A stretch of DNA of 64,000 nucleotides from Tetranychus cinnabarinus (Eukaryota; Arthropoda; Arachnida; Trombidiformes; Tetranychidae): the NCBI GenBank assembly GCA_022266195.1, contig WHVY01000002.1, positions 8,385,001-8,449,000 of the forward strand, given 5' to 3'. Of this stretch, positions 13,108 through 25,955 are shown in pieces (position 1 is the first letter of the stretch; each line of letters opens with the position of its first letter). A model generated the notes under the pieces. The model was not told the origin of the DNA. It ran no database searches and worked only from the letters and a program-made list of their open reading frames with translations. Made by a program: the position numbers and the translations under genes.

Positions 13108-16100
13108 CTAATGGTAAAAAAACGGGTTTACCCATCAACAGCAAAAGGTAAAGATGAATTTTCAAATCTTGTCCGATTGCATGATCAAATTACACCCTTT
13201 AATGATCAATAAACTGTTCAATTGTCATTATACGATCAAGAGGCTTAAAGGGTAAAATTTACATACAAATAAAATCTAGTAAATTCAAGAGTCTTCATTA
13301 ATGTGTCCATAATGAAAAGATGTAAACATTGGATGGTAACATTGGTGTGGTTAACATTGAATCAAGCCCATTGAAAGTGTAAACAAATGGCTACTTAACA
13401 ATCATAATTGCTAATTGTTGATTGCTATCAGTAAAACAAAGCTAATACAAAGCTAATGACAATAAGCTTAAATTGTCAAATTATGGAAATATTGACTTTA
13501 AAAAAAAGCTAATCCAACCATTTCTCAATGAAAATCTGTATTACAATTGTTTTGTTTTGCTTCTTGAATTGCAAATTTTTGTTCCATTCAATTTCAATAA
13601 TACAATTGATTGTTGACACACCCGATTGGTCAATGAAATCAATATACATTTAATAATACATCAACAATCAAAAGACAAAAACAAAGAAACAAAAAAAGGA
13701 TCCAAAACTGCTGTTAAAGGCTACAATTGACAGTAAATTTGAAACACAAAATACAAGGTCTTACCCAAGTGTTGGCCTCTTGTCAAATATTACATATTTA
13801 AATCAAAGTTGACCATTTCAGATGTTTCAATGGCCAAAGGAACCATCCATGGTCCATTGTTTAATAAACAGCTGAAAGGCTGTTGAAGCTTCTTCTTGAA
13901 TACATTTCAATGTCCTTCACTTACATTTTGTCACAGAAATGTCCTTGTATTGGATTCACATGGTTAACCTTACAATTTGATTTTAATGAAAAAAATCCAC
14001 TTCCATTCAAGCTTCTTCCTCATCTTTATCATCATCATCTAATACCTTGACTCGCTTTTTACCCAAACTTTCCGATTCCTGATCATTGTGTTTTAACATG
14101 TTTATTGTTTACAATCAATCTGACCATTTGTACCATTGTTTAACTGTTGATCTGTTACACCACAATCAGCCCTAACCTTTATCATCAGTTTAATTCAATT
14201 GAAAAGCTTCAATGTGTGTGTGTTTTTAATGGCAGTAAAGGTTAAACGCTGTTTTAACATCCTTTACTCACTTTTAACAAGCTGTTGATCATCAAAATTA
14301 AAGATTAAAACAATCATAATTGAATTGATCGACAGAAATGATCAATGAAAGTTAACTAATAAAAAACCTAACACGGTTAGTAAAAAATATCAAATGTTGA
14401 TCAAACATTTTTACAAATCCATTTGAAATTGGCATTTGAATGGAGACAAAATCCATGTAAAAATTGACAATAAAACTCTAATCAAATGAATGTCTAATAT
14501 TATTTCGTTAATAGTGATAGTTGAGTGTTAAAATTGAGAGTTAAGAAGATGTAAAAACACAAGAAAAAGGTAAGATACAAAACATGTAAAACAAAAGGTA
14601 AATTGAGGATCAATCATAATGCAATGAACAATGGAAAGGTTAAAATTGAAAAGTTGCAAAAAAGCTCATCTAAATACATTCATCAGCCGGGTGGGTCTAA
14701 TCACAACATGTGTAGGTTGATTAGTTTAATCTTGTGTTCATCCCAATCATCATCCTAATCTACTATTTAATTACCTTACTTGTGGCTTTTCCTTCAAATA
14801 AATTGGAACAATTATGAGCTCTCAATCGTGAAACACTTTCCAGCATCTTCATCACTCCACCTCTAGCAACCCATTGCATCCTCCCATCACCAACATCGCC
14901 AATAATCATCAGTATTCATTAAGAAATGGAAACAAATTGATACCGCCTTCATGGTAAGGCTAACATAGAAAACCAGATTTACCCAGAATCCAACGGTAAA
15001 CGGCTCTGGTTGTGATGAGTTGAAAGTAGTGCTTGGAGGTTGGCTTTAATTTTGAAAATAATTGTACACCAAAGTAGCCAGTTAGACCAGAAACAATGGC
15101 CTGGTTTTGTTTATTTTTTATCATCCACCAGTGAGAGAGTCAATATTCTTGTGACTATCTTCATCATCATCATCATCTTCATCTTCATGTCTTCAATCCT
15201 TTGACACTTGTTTGTCAAACATTAAACTCCTTTCACTATCATTTTCATCCTCCTTTTGTTGTTTCACTCCTAGCTTCACTTTTATTTGTTACGCGCACCG
15301 TTTTATGTATAAAACCAAGTTAATCAAATTTATATCATTTTGATTATTCTTTTTGTTTTTCTCTTTTCGTCTTCTTCTCTACACATTTTTTACATTATCA
15401 TCTTCTTCATCTTCATTTCTCACTCTCATCATCATCAGTTAATTATAAAGTTGATCAACTGTTGATTGTATCTTTCCAGTGTTAATTGATTTCACCAAAT
15501 GATTGGTTTTGTCCGCTTCTTGTAACCCTCTCTGCCTTCAACTGTTGCTATGTTTTCCTATGCGCTCTGTCTTGCTTGTTTCACTGATCCTGTTAATTAT
15601 TTAAAATTTAATTTTCTACCATGTAAATCATGTCTTGATTAATTGTAATTTTAATGCAATTAAGGATGATCATCATTTATATTAAACCATCTTAAGAGTT
15701 TATTTTGATATTTGTTTGTATTTGGTTTTCATTTGTTTCCTTGTGTCTCTGTTTTGGTCTCTTTGGTCAACCTTTTATTTTTGGATCTTTCGGTGAATCT
15801 TCATCTTAATTTGATTTGTTACTAAGATCATCATCAACTGATTTTTTGGAGACTGCAAATGAACAGATAATTTCATTATCAATCCATGGTTAGTTACAAT
15901 TTAAATTATTTACTATCAAACCCATTTAAAGTGAAGATTTATATCTTTGACAAAAATCAGATTCAATACCTGCCTTAGAGTTTGTTTGGTTGCCCAGTTT
16001 CAATTAGAAGCAAATTGATGATTTGTTAATTTAACCACAAATTGTTGCTATTTTTAAATTGTAATATTAAGTGTTAGCTATTGAATTGTTATCTCATTAA

Positions 16101-16703
16101 TTCTTGGTCTGTGGCTTGTCTGTTTGCCTTGAGAAGTCAATATGTTTGAGTTATCTTTGTGAGTAGTCTTGATTATAATTTTATACAATTTCAATCAGTG
16201 ATCAACCAGTTGCTAATTAAAACTTTACCCTACCTTTAATTGTGACACATTAGCTAATTAATTTTGAACATGAATCAGCATGATTTTTAGGTGAATGCAA
16301 TGGCTGTGCTTTGAATTATGATTGCTCAAGAAAACCCTAATAATATGATGAAGTTATAATTGGGTTGAGAATCAGATGATGATTTGATGGAAACAATTCT
16401 AGGTGATCTTGATTTTCTCAGAACTTTATCATCAAATTAACCAACCAATGGTTTGATATTAACCAGTAAAAGATGAATGTAAGTTGATTAAATTCATAAC
16501 GTTTGAAATGAACAAATGGGTAAACAGTAACTATGTTTATGGGTCAGTCCAAGTGAAATTCAAATTTCCGGGGTTCGACTCAACTCTCAGATTGCTGATT
16601 CATTTGAATTGATAACAAAACGTAGAGTTAACCTAAAGCTTAACACATTTCAACCAATTGCTTATGACACAGTTAAAACAATAGAGTGAAGAACAGTGAA
16701 ATT
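13108..16703. other. non-coding 5' region of the spectraplakin gene
   Basis: No protein-like ORF. It contains a TATA box at 15308 and many TCATC/GATGA-rich stretches (around 15160-15440). It probably holds the promoter, 5' UTR and regulatory DNA of the downstream gene; this is inferred from position only. Confidence 0.4.
15308..15314 (+). promoter_or_regulatory. possible TATA box upstream of the spectraplakin ORF
   Basis: TATAAAA in the non-coding region 1.4 kb before the candidate first coding exon. No clear initiator 30 nt downstream was seen. AT-rich sequence makes chance matches common. Confidence 0.2.
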
Positions 16704-16724
16704 ATGTACAAAATCAAACTGAAT
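16704..16724 (+). other. candidate first coding exon (MYKIKLN) of the spectraplakin gene
   Basis: An ATG at 16704 opens seven codons that run straight into an optimal donor (GTAAGT at 16725). The phase is 0, exactly what is needed to join the exon starting at 17257. A second candidate, ATG-AAT followed by GTAAGT, is at 16473-16478 and is also phase 0. The large exon has no ATG in frame near its acceptor, so some upstream start exon is required. Confidence 0.4.
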
Positions 16725-17256
16725 GTAAGTCCATCTTCAAGCTCAATCATCAAAAGGGTGAAGAAAATTTGAGAAAAATTTATGACTGAGCCTAACGTTA
16801 TTGTTATTAAAATAGCATTTTGCTTTCAAAAAGATTCATTTCTACAATTTAAATGTAACAAATTAAATTTGAGTTTATTGTGAGCTGGAGTCAAGTTTAT
16901 TTACAAGAGCTAGTCACAAGTTCAAGTTATTAAGAATCATAGTTTAAAGGTTAACAAAAGATATTATCTTGCTTATTTCAACGGTTTTTTTGTTATCACA
17001 TGTTGCTTTGTCTTTACCGAAGAGACAAGGTTATGTCTAATGAAGATGGATCGCCATTTTTTTTATTACATTATGCTAATTTTCCTATTGTTTTCAATCA
17101 ATGAAATTTAAATTTGGATCGTTTTTTTCATCATTTTCAGTATAAGGACGACTTTATTTTTGATGCATTGATATTGATAGTTGATTATTTTGCTTTGTTT
17201 TATAATACTTTTCCTATTGAAACAGCTTTAAACAAACTCTTTTTGTTTCTCAATAG

Positions 17257-20200
17257 GCTGACGAAGGACAATCAAATGAGAAATTCAACGAAACTCGAAG
17301 TAAAAGTATAATAATACGAAGTCCTGATGGTAAATCAATTACCAAACACACCTCAATTCACATAACACGGGTTAATGGAGGTTCCCCTGTGGGACGAATC
17401 ACCGATGGAAATGGTTCTCGACCTGTATCATCAGCATCAACGGTATCTTTTGAGAGCCAACGGCCTTCAAGTCAACCAATGGAAGGCTCAAAGAGTGAAA
17501 CAGTTTACCAGTTTAAATCGACATCACCTAATCGATTATCTTCACTGCCTCAAGGTTCGGATAGTTCACCAGCAATAAACACAATCAACACCCACTCTAA
17601 TAGTAAATTGTACACTAATGGTACCCTTGTTCCTGCCATCAGACGAACCTCAAGTAGTCTACAGATTAGTGTCAATATACGATCACCATCAGCTAATGAT
17701 TTAATCTACAGTAAACCTAGTTCACCACTGCCGATCAGAAGAAGTCAAACAACCTTTGAAAGCTCATGGATTCTATCATCCTCATCATCTTACCAACCTA
17801 ATCAACTTTCACAGTCGCCCATTGGTGATAGAAATAGTCGAAGTAGTAGTAGCTTATCATTCCGATCAACATCACAATTGTCAAATAATAAACCAACAAC
17901 TGCCGATGTAACTGTTCAAAAAGAGAAACCAGAGGAAACCAGGGAGAAACAGCCTTTGCCCACTAAATCTCAAACAAAAGGGACAGCAAACGGATTATCA
18001 TCTGCTTCATCATCACCCTCACCTCAGCCTTCATCTTCTCAAATAAAGTCACAGGTTGCTATTGATATTAAATGTGGCCGAAGAAGTGAACCATCCCCTT
18101 CTCGCATCTCAATTACTCGGGAAACAGTTTCATCACGAACAATCAAACCCAAAGATGTTGTCATTGACAGTTCCGAGAAGTATGGCAAAGCAATCAAGAG
18201 TCGATCGTCGAGTCCAGTTAAAGAATCAATCGTCAAAAGCTCCCTTAAAGTTAACCAAGATAAAGAAAAATCAATACATAAAAGTGAGACAATAGTTACA
18301 AAGGAATCTACCGATGAAACTGAAATTTATGAAAAAACGTTAACTGTCCCATTAGATGGTTGGACCGTTTCTGATGCAATTGAAAAAGGGTTTCTTGATA
18401 CGATAAATGGAACTTTCACTGTTCCTGAAAGTGATCATCAAATTAGTCTCAAGGATTGTTGCCGTCTTAAGATTATTAATCCATCTTCGGCTGAGGTAGT
18501 TGATCCAAGTCGACCTTTTACTCGACCAACAAATCTTAGTTTAGCCTTTGAACGAGGCTTAATTGACAGCTATGGGCATTACTTGGGCAATGAACGTGAA
18601 CCAAAAATATCACTGGAGCAAGCTTTAGACCGTAAGTATGTTACTCTTAATGAAAAAGTTAAAACCAGCAGTTTAATGGCTCGTAAAGTGATAAAAATAT
18701 CAAGATCGAAAAGTAATCAGTTAAATGTAACTCTTGAGCCCGAATTGTTGGCTAAAGCAAAAGCCGACTCACAGCTTGTTAAAAGAGTAATGGAAGAGCC
18801 AAAAAGTTATCCTAGAGAAGTTGCTATCGAGGAAAACAAAAATATCACTGAAATTGCATTCATTGATGATGACGATGAGATAAGAGAGATTGATTCAGAA
18901 GTTGAAGATGGACGGACTACTCGGACAACAATTGAAACCATCAGAGCTGACGACTTGGAAACTGAAACAATAGCTGCTGATTTTGTTGTTGGTGAAACTT
19001 TATCTACTTGCTCGGATTCTGGAGACGAAAACTGGACCGAAATTGTCGATGAGATAAGCCAAAGGTTGGATATAATTAAAGAGAATGAAAAATTTCAGTC
19101 AGCTTATTCGAAATTGTCAGCCTGGCTTGAAACAATCAAGACTAGATTGAATGAGCTTGGTCCTGTTGGAAATGATTTGAAAATGATTTCATCTCAACGC
19201 TCTAAATTATCATCGATTCGCAGTGAATTTAAAAGTCGATTGGTAGAGCGTCAAACTTTCACAGCCTCAAGCAAATTTTTGTCAACACGAATGGACCCTA
19301 ATTGTGGAGAATATCAACAAATTGAAAGACTAACATCAAAATTGTTGACCCAATGGAAAAAGTGCGAATCATTATTAAATGAGAAAGAAAGAGAAGTTAA
19401 AGGTTTAGATTCATTTATTGAATCGTTTGGTGGTAAATTGTCCCAATTGGAAAATGATATTGACTGTCTAACATCAGAACTGGATGATTTAAAAATGTCT
19501 GATGCTAAGGTAAAGGAGAAAAGCAATCGTTTGGAAACTATCAATGAACAGTTAACCATTTCTAAATCAACTCTGGCTGAATGTGAAGTTATTACAGATC
19601 ATTTGTACCAATTGGTTGGTGAGCAAACACGAGCTGATGAGGTTAGGTCCAAGTTCAACTCAATTGAGCGCAAATCTGTTGAGTTGTCTAATGAAATAGA
19701 AGCTGTTACCAAATATTTAAATAAATTACGGGATTTTGAAACTTGTGAAGCATCACTTAATGATTGGTTAACCAAAGTGTCAACACGATTAGAATCAGCA
19801 TTGAAAGTATCAACTGATGAAACTGAGTTAAAGAATGAATTGACTGATGTCGAAGGATTACGATGTCAGTTTGACAAAAGAGAATCCGATCTTCGTTCGC
19901 TGGAGTCAATGGGCGTTGGATTATTGGAAGCTGCAAGTTCCTTGGCCACGGGAGCAGCAGCGGTACAAGAAATATCTCGAGTTTCGGGTCGTGTCGAGTC
20001 CATCCAATTAACTTGGAATGAATTGTCTAAAGAGGTTGAAAATAGAATTGGTCGATTGGAAAATGCATTGAAATCATATGTCACTATAAAATCATACCTC
20101 ATGAGCATATCTAATTGGTTAGATGAATTGGATGTTGAATTGTCCAACGTTTCCGATTTAACATATGAACAAGGATCACTTGAAGTTCAACTGAAAGCAA

Positions 20201-23200
20201 TTGAAGCGATTGCTTCAGAAATGAACGGTAAATCAGCTGAATATGATAAAATTAGTCAGATTACTCTCGATTCCTTCAACGTTGGAGTGAAAGAATCTCG
20301 AGAAGAGATAAATGGAATAATTGATCGATGGAATTCAATTGCTAAAGATACAGAGGAACGCAGATCTCGATTGAAAAATTTACTCGATTCATTAAAATCT
20401 TTGGATGCTTATGTTGATGAAATATCGGCTGATTTTGAAGTTTTTAATTCAAAAATCGATACAAGCGGCTTAATGGAATCACCAACCTTTGAATCTCGTT
20501 CAATTGATAGAGTCAAGTCTTTTCTTGAATCAGTTAAATCATTGGAGAGGAAAGTTGATCGAGCTTCAACAATTGGTAAAGATTTATCCAAACAATTTGA
20601 GATGATTGGACAGTCTTCAATGCCGATAGAAGTATCTAAAGTGGAGCCTTTAGGGCGCATAAAGAGCTTATCGACTAGAGTTTCAAATTTACGTCATTCA
20701 ATTGAAGCTCGTCACTCCCTGTTAAACACAACTAAACAGTCGGTTGATAAAATTCAGCGTAAAACTGATTCTGTTGATCGTACATTGACTCGTTTGATTG
20801 AGGTTAGTAACAAGTTACCAACAATTGTTACTCGAGACTCTATTACTTTGGTTAAACAGCGAGATGAAACAATAGAATTGAAGGAAGAAGTAATTAAATT
20901 CGCTTCTGAAATAAAGGAATTGAAAACAGCCATTGAAAATGAGAAATCGTGTTTATCAACATTCCATGTAACATATAAAACTTTCCTATCGAATGTTGAA
21001 TCAATTGATTCTCGACGGATTAATCTATTATCCTTTATAACTGAACGACTAGGAAAAATTGAATATTCATTGAAAGAAGCTCAAGATGTTGAAGCAACTT
21101 TACACGAATTTGCTGATTGGTTAAAGACAATTGAGTCAATCGTTGATTCAATGGAAGAACCAAGTTACCTTGTTGATACAATAGAGAAGCAATTGAAGGA
21201 GACTGCTGATTGTCAAGTTTCAATTACCTCTAAACGAGATATTTTGGTTGACTTGGAGCGAAGAGGACCTAGAAGAGAAAAAGAAATGCTAGTCTCAATA
21301 CGATCACGTTATAATAAATTGACATCGAAAGTTACTAAAAGGAATTGCACACTGGAAAGAAACTTGAAACAAGCAAAGGAATTCATTGAGAAATGGAATG
21401 GACTGATTAATTGGTTGTCAGGAACAGAAACAATTATTTCATCTCACGAAAATATCAACTGCTCATCAATTCAGCTAACTATTGGTACTTTGAGAGAATT
21501 AAATCGTGACTTTGATCATAAACAAGGTCATCTTGATTCCATTTGCAGACTGGGTCGAAATTTGAAAGATAAAAGTCCAAAAAGTGATGGTGATTCATTC
21601 CGTAATCTGATTGATACACTTAGGAATCGTTGGACAGATAATTACAAAAGTGTTACTGATTTGCTTCGCAAAGCTGAGAAGGTTTCCAATGTTCTTGATC
21701 GATATAGAAAGCTGGTAAAACAATTGAAAGACTGGTTATCAGAAGCTGTTATTTCCTTTGATAGATTACAGGGCGACCCCGAAATTGTGCTACGATTGAT
21801 GAAAGATCATGCTAATTTTACTAAACAATTGGCTCTTAAAAATGACTCAATGATTGTCTTAAAAGACTGTCTTGATGAATTGGTTGAATTATTGCCAGAG
21901 GATTGTCCAGATATAGATACAGTTACATCTGAATATTCAAATTTATCTCAATCTTGGGATGAATTGAATCTATCAAGTCAAGAGAAGGAAATGAAACTAC
22001 AAGAAGCATTGGATTCAGCTGAACTCTTAAAAAACCGAGTTAATAAAATGCTGAACTGGTTAATTGAAGTGGAAACGTCTTTGGGTAAATATAAATCATC
22101 TCCTGGGTCAAGCCATGACGAGTTAAACCTTCGCTTGCACATTGATGAAATCAATGGTCATATTGAAAAGATGGGCTCTATTGTAAGTGACCGAGATGAA
22201 ATAATTTCAATAGCCAAAACAGTGCTAACTGATTGCCATCCAGATGCTGTATTTGCTGTTCGCCATTACATTGAATTGATTGAGTCAACTTGGGATGATG
22301 TAGCTCGACAATTATCCAAGAAAGAATCTGAATTGAGAAGTAAACTGGATGAAATTGTTGAGAAAGCTGCATATCTAGCTGAACTATCTGGTTGGTTAAC
22401 AACCAGAGAAACTGAATACGATTTATTAGATGGTAAATCAATTCCCAATGAGATTGAACCCATTCAAGAGTTTATTGATGAAATGGAGGCTTATCGAATG
22501 TCAGTTCATTCAAAGGAAAGTGAATTGGATAAATTGTGTGAAGATAATCGTAAAGAGCCGACTAACAAAGCGCGACGCCGAATCGGTCAGGATCCGGTCA
22601 GTTACGCTAAATTGGCAACTGATTTACCATTGGAACAGATTGATGATCCCAAAGTTGTCGATATTATAACACGCTGGCGAAGTTTAGCTTCAAAAACGCG
22701 AGATCGTCTGATAAGGTTGCGAAGTAAACTTAATTTTTACCATGAACTAGAAAAGTTACGAGACTTTGATTTTGACACATGGAAAAGAAAGTTTATTGAT
22801 TGGTTGGACAATAGATCAGCAAGATTAATGGACTTCTATCGAAAATTGGATGACAATCGCGACAATAAGATTACTTATGATGAATTTATTGACGGATTTT
22901 TGAGGCACAAATTTCCTGCCTCCCGAAGCGAATTGCAAAGAGTTGCTGCCATTTTTGACCGTAACAATGATGGTTTCATTGATAACAGGGAGTGGATGGA
23001 AAAATTGAAAGATCCTTCGGAAGTTGAGATGATTGTTTGTGAAATGAGGAAACAATCTGCTAAATGTACTTGTCTTTCTAAATATCGAGTCCACCAAGTG
23101 GAGGACAAAAAGTATCAGGTAATTTAATCTTAGCTTGAAAACATGCTTTTAAATAAGTAATTATGCTAATTTTGTTGAGTATTGAATTTAATTTGCAGTT

Positions 23201-23908
23201 TGGTGAGTCCCATAAAATGAGACTTGTGAGGATTTTAAGAAGCGATATTATGGTTCGAGTTGGTGGAGGTTGGATTTCACTTAATGAATTTTTGCTCAAA
23301 AATGATCCTTGTCGAGGTAAATTGTTTGGTTTGAAAAATTAAACACAATTTTACTAATCACTATTGTTTATTTTGCCTTACAAAAGCCAAAGGACGTACA
23401 AATGTAGAGCTACGAGAGCCTTTAGCCGATGGAGTTAGTCAGGGAATGGCTTCATTCCAAAGTCGATCGCCGTTTTTTGCAAACAACAATTCATTTGTTG
23501 GACCGATAACCAATGTGAGTTTTACAGTAGTTAATACAACTTCACTGAGATTACCAATCATTAAAATATTAACATTTTTATCTACATTTTTGAAGATTCG
23601 AGAAAAGACTGAACGAAGTGTGCCAATGTCAATATCAGCAGATCAAGACGAGGATAACGATGAAGATATTGATGAAGATAGTATTTGCGGTGGAGAGACA
23701 TCAAGACCTCAAAGTCGATTAACATTCACAGGTAAGTTTATCATATGTTAATGAGAGATTTTGATTTGTTGTATTACATGGCATTGAAATAATTTCAATT
23801 TTTTTCATTCCAACTTTTTCTCTAGCCAAAGAAGAGCGATGTCCAAGCCGAGGAAGCCATGCTGGAGATAAAAGATTGCGAATCGACACTAGGCCGAGAT
23901 GGCATTAA
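17257..23908 (+). CDS. shot: spectraplakin, C-terminal half (short stop/MACF1/dystonin family)
   Basis: Cytoskeletal linker; this half binds microtubules and calcium. Exons 17257-23118, 23199-23316, 23387-23514, 23596-23731 and 23826-23908, GT-AG and in frame, giving 2108 residues plus an upstream start. In order: Ser-rich low-complexity region (about 1-340); one plakin-repeat region (about 360-465, GWTVSDAIEKGFL and LSLAFERGLID); acidic segment; about 11 spectrin repeats with recurring tryptophan-bearing helices (about 590-1850); two EF hands with good calcium loops (DDNRDNKITYDE, DRNNDGFIDNRE); GAS2-related domain split over exons (KMRLVRILRSDIMVRVGGGW, NDPCR, KGRTN); then a tail. The frame is open from the acceptor at 17256; the codon at 17389 is GTG, not a start. 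The CH-CH actin-binding and plakin domains of full-length family members are absent, and three other genes occupy the upstream DNA. This is therefore a split gene, a short-isoform unit, or the 3' part of a gene with nested neighbours. Confidence 0.9.
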
Positions 23909-24469
23909 GGAATGATCGTCAAAACCAATCTTTCTTTTTTTCTCTTCTTTTTTCTTCCCAAATTTTAAAACACGAAAAAATCAAAATTAGTTAATAACAC
24001 AAGCAGTGGGCCTAGATGAATCCCTCATAGTCTTTCCTTAATTTTTCCCTTTTATTTTCATCTTATTTTTACCCTTTCACAATTCACAGCTTCACTTTCT
24101 ACAATTTCTTACTAAACAAAAAATCGGAAATTAACAATTTTATGGATTAATTACAAATAACCAAAAGGATCAATCCAATTAATTCAAGATAATGCATTCA
24201 CAATTACACATTAATATTGTTCACACACTTTTTATGGCTTAATTGTTTCTCTTTTACTGTTTATTTTTGAAATGATGAACCATTTTTTACTGTGATTGTT
24301 TTTTTTGTTTCATGACTGTTTGACATTGATAGTGAATAGAGATCAACAGAATGACAAAAAATGAATGATGAACAAAGAAAAGTTGAAACTCAATTTAACA
24401 TCGCTATTGGGTTTACTATGACGGCATATACATTGCATGTTTCATACTTGGGGTTGCCCTTATTAATGC

Positions 24470-24475
24470 AATAAA
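24470..24475 (+). terminator. candidate poly(A) signal of spectraplakin
   Basis: AATAAA about 560 nt after the stop codon at 23908. If used, the mRNA ends well before 25.1 kb. Confidence 0.4.
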
Positions 24476-25094
24476 GACATTCAACCAAGAAGAAATCACA
24501 AGATTGTAAATAATTAAGAGTTTGAAAAAAACGCTTCATTCATTTTGTGACAGGCAATTTTACATGTTGTTAATTTTGTAGTAACAATGTTTGTTGTTTT
24601 GTTAAGTGATGATGATGATGATGATAGGCTGGTTTTGCGTTCAATTGATTAGATGTGAGCACAGTTTGGTCAAATTTGATGTTTCTCTTTCGTTGTTGAT
24701 TGCTAATGGAGGTGGTGCAGGTCTTGTGGTGATGGCAAGTTTCATTACAAGAAATGAAAACATCAAAATAAAAACTGTCACAAGGAAGAAAAATGTTTCA
24801 AGAAAAAACAAGCAGCAGTTTTTTGTTGGTGGGTAAAGGGAAAGGTCTTGAGCGATTGTGTGTCATTGATCAGCTTGTATAATCATGCCCAGTAAAGGGG
24901 TCAAAATAATGAGGGAAATAAATGACAAAAAAAATTGATTATAATAAAGAGATGACAATAATTAAATGGAGGAACAAGCAGGGTGATGATGATTTTGAAA
25001 AGCAAAATTATACTGAGGTAAAATAGGAGAGATTAGTGCTCAAAGTTGGGAAGACTTTTTTCAATAATTGATGAAGTTAAAATCCGGAATGTTG

Positions 25095-25180
25095 TCACCA
25101 TTCATCGATTGATTAGTTTTCGGGATCTTTGGAACGGATGTTATGCATGTGCCGTCACCTCAACAAAATATGGAACGTTT
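25095..25180. repeat. source segment of a short inverted duplication
   Basis: About 85 bp that reappears reverse-complemented at about 34885-34975. The core GGGATCTTTGGAACGGATGT and the following ATGCATGTGCC are shared, with only a few differences. It lies downstream of the spectraplakin gene, whose coding fragment is also duplicated next to the second copy. Confidence 0.8.
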
Positions 25181-25955
25181 CTAGTTGAATTTATGGCAAA
25201 GAGGTTTTTTCCTTAGTGTTGTTTGTTTTCCTTCCTTTACCACATTTTACCAGTTAGGCGTTCAAAATCAAATCATAATCTATAATAGATTCAATTGTGT
25301 TTGGGTGTTTGGTTTTTTTTGTGTGTTTGTAATGTATGATTCAAAAACGATAATAGCAAAAAATTAAAGTTATTGATGTCAGGCAAAGAAAGGGAAGAAG
25401 TGAAGAGAAAAAGAGTATGACTAAAAATTGCCTTCCTTCAATGATCAGGCAAGACAAGATTGGAAGTAAAAGAGGGATGAATAGAGCCTGAGTCATTAAA
25501 AATTATGTTAAGGAATTACGAAAAAAAGGGTTTAAAGTAAATTAGAGAGCTAAGGGAAGGGGAGAAAGACTTGACAAATTAGAAGAAATAATACAGTTAG
25601 ATTGAGAAGTTAAGAGGATGACGAAGATGCAAGAGACAGACAATATATATATATGCATATGAGGATAGGTAGCAATATCATTATCGATAGCAATAGCATA
25701 GAAGATTAAAGACAGCGAGAAAGAAAGCACATTGTAAAGACTTGAAGTGGAAGTTGAGTTTGATGTGCATTTAGGTTAAACTTTTTTTTGTCAGCGTGCA
25801 GGCCTTGAGTAATGGTGAATTTAATCCATGTGCTGGCTATAAAGGTCGACATCCATCCCGAGCATATTCATTTTTAAACCCCCTCGAATGATTCTATGGT
25901 TTTTTTTGCAGTTTTATTTTTCTAATTTTGTTCCAACTGCGAAAAGTCAGACTCC

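Larger units (their letters stand above)
23909..25955. other. 3' flank of spectraplakin, convergent with Argonaute
   Basis: Contains the spectraplakin 3' UTR up to about AATAAA at 24470, then the 3' region of Argonaute-1 (-). Positions about 25095-25180 are repeated in inverted orientation at about 34885-34975. A GAT run at about 24606 creates a spurious Met-rich ORF. No other gene recognised. Confidence 0.5.

Noticed and set aside
16560..16590. GGGGTTCGACTC, similar to a tRNA T-arm
   Set aside because: No matching D-arm, anticodon arm or acceptor stem around it.
17389..17391. Start of the spectraplakin ORF at 17389
   Set aside because: The codon is GTG, and the frame is open upstream to a clear splice acceptor at 17255-17256.
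17375..23108. Several ORFs of 60-93 codons on both strands inside the spectraplakin exon
   Set aside because: Shadows of the 1954-codon real frame.
24606..24836. 76-codon ORF starting with six Met
   Set aside because: Produced by a GAT repeat; no motif and no splice or promoter support.
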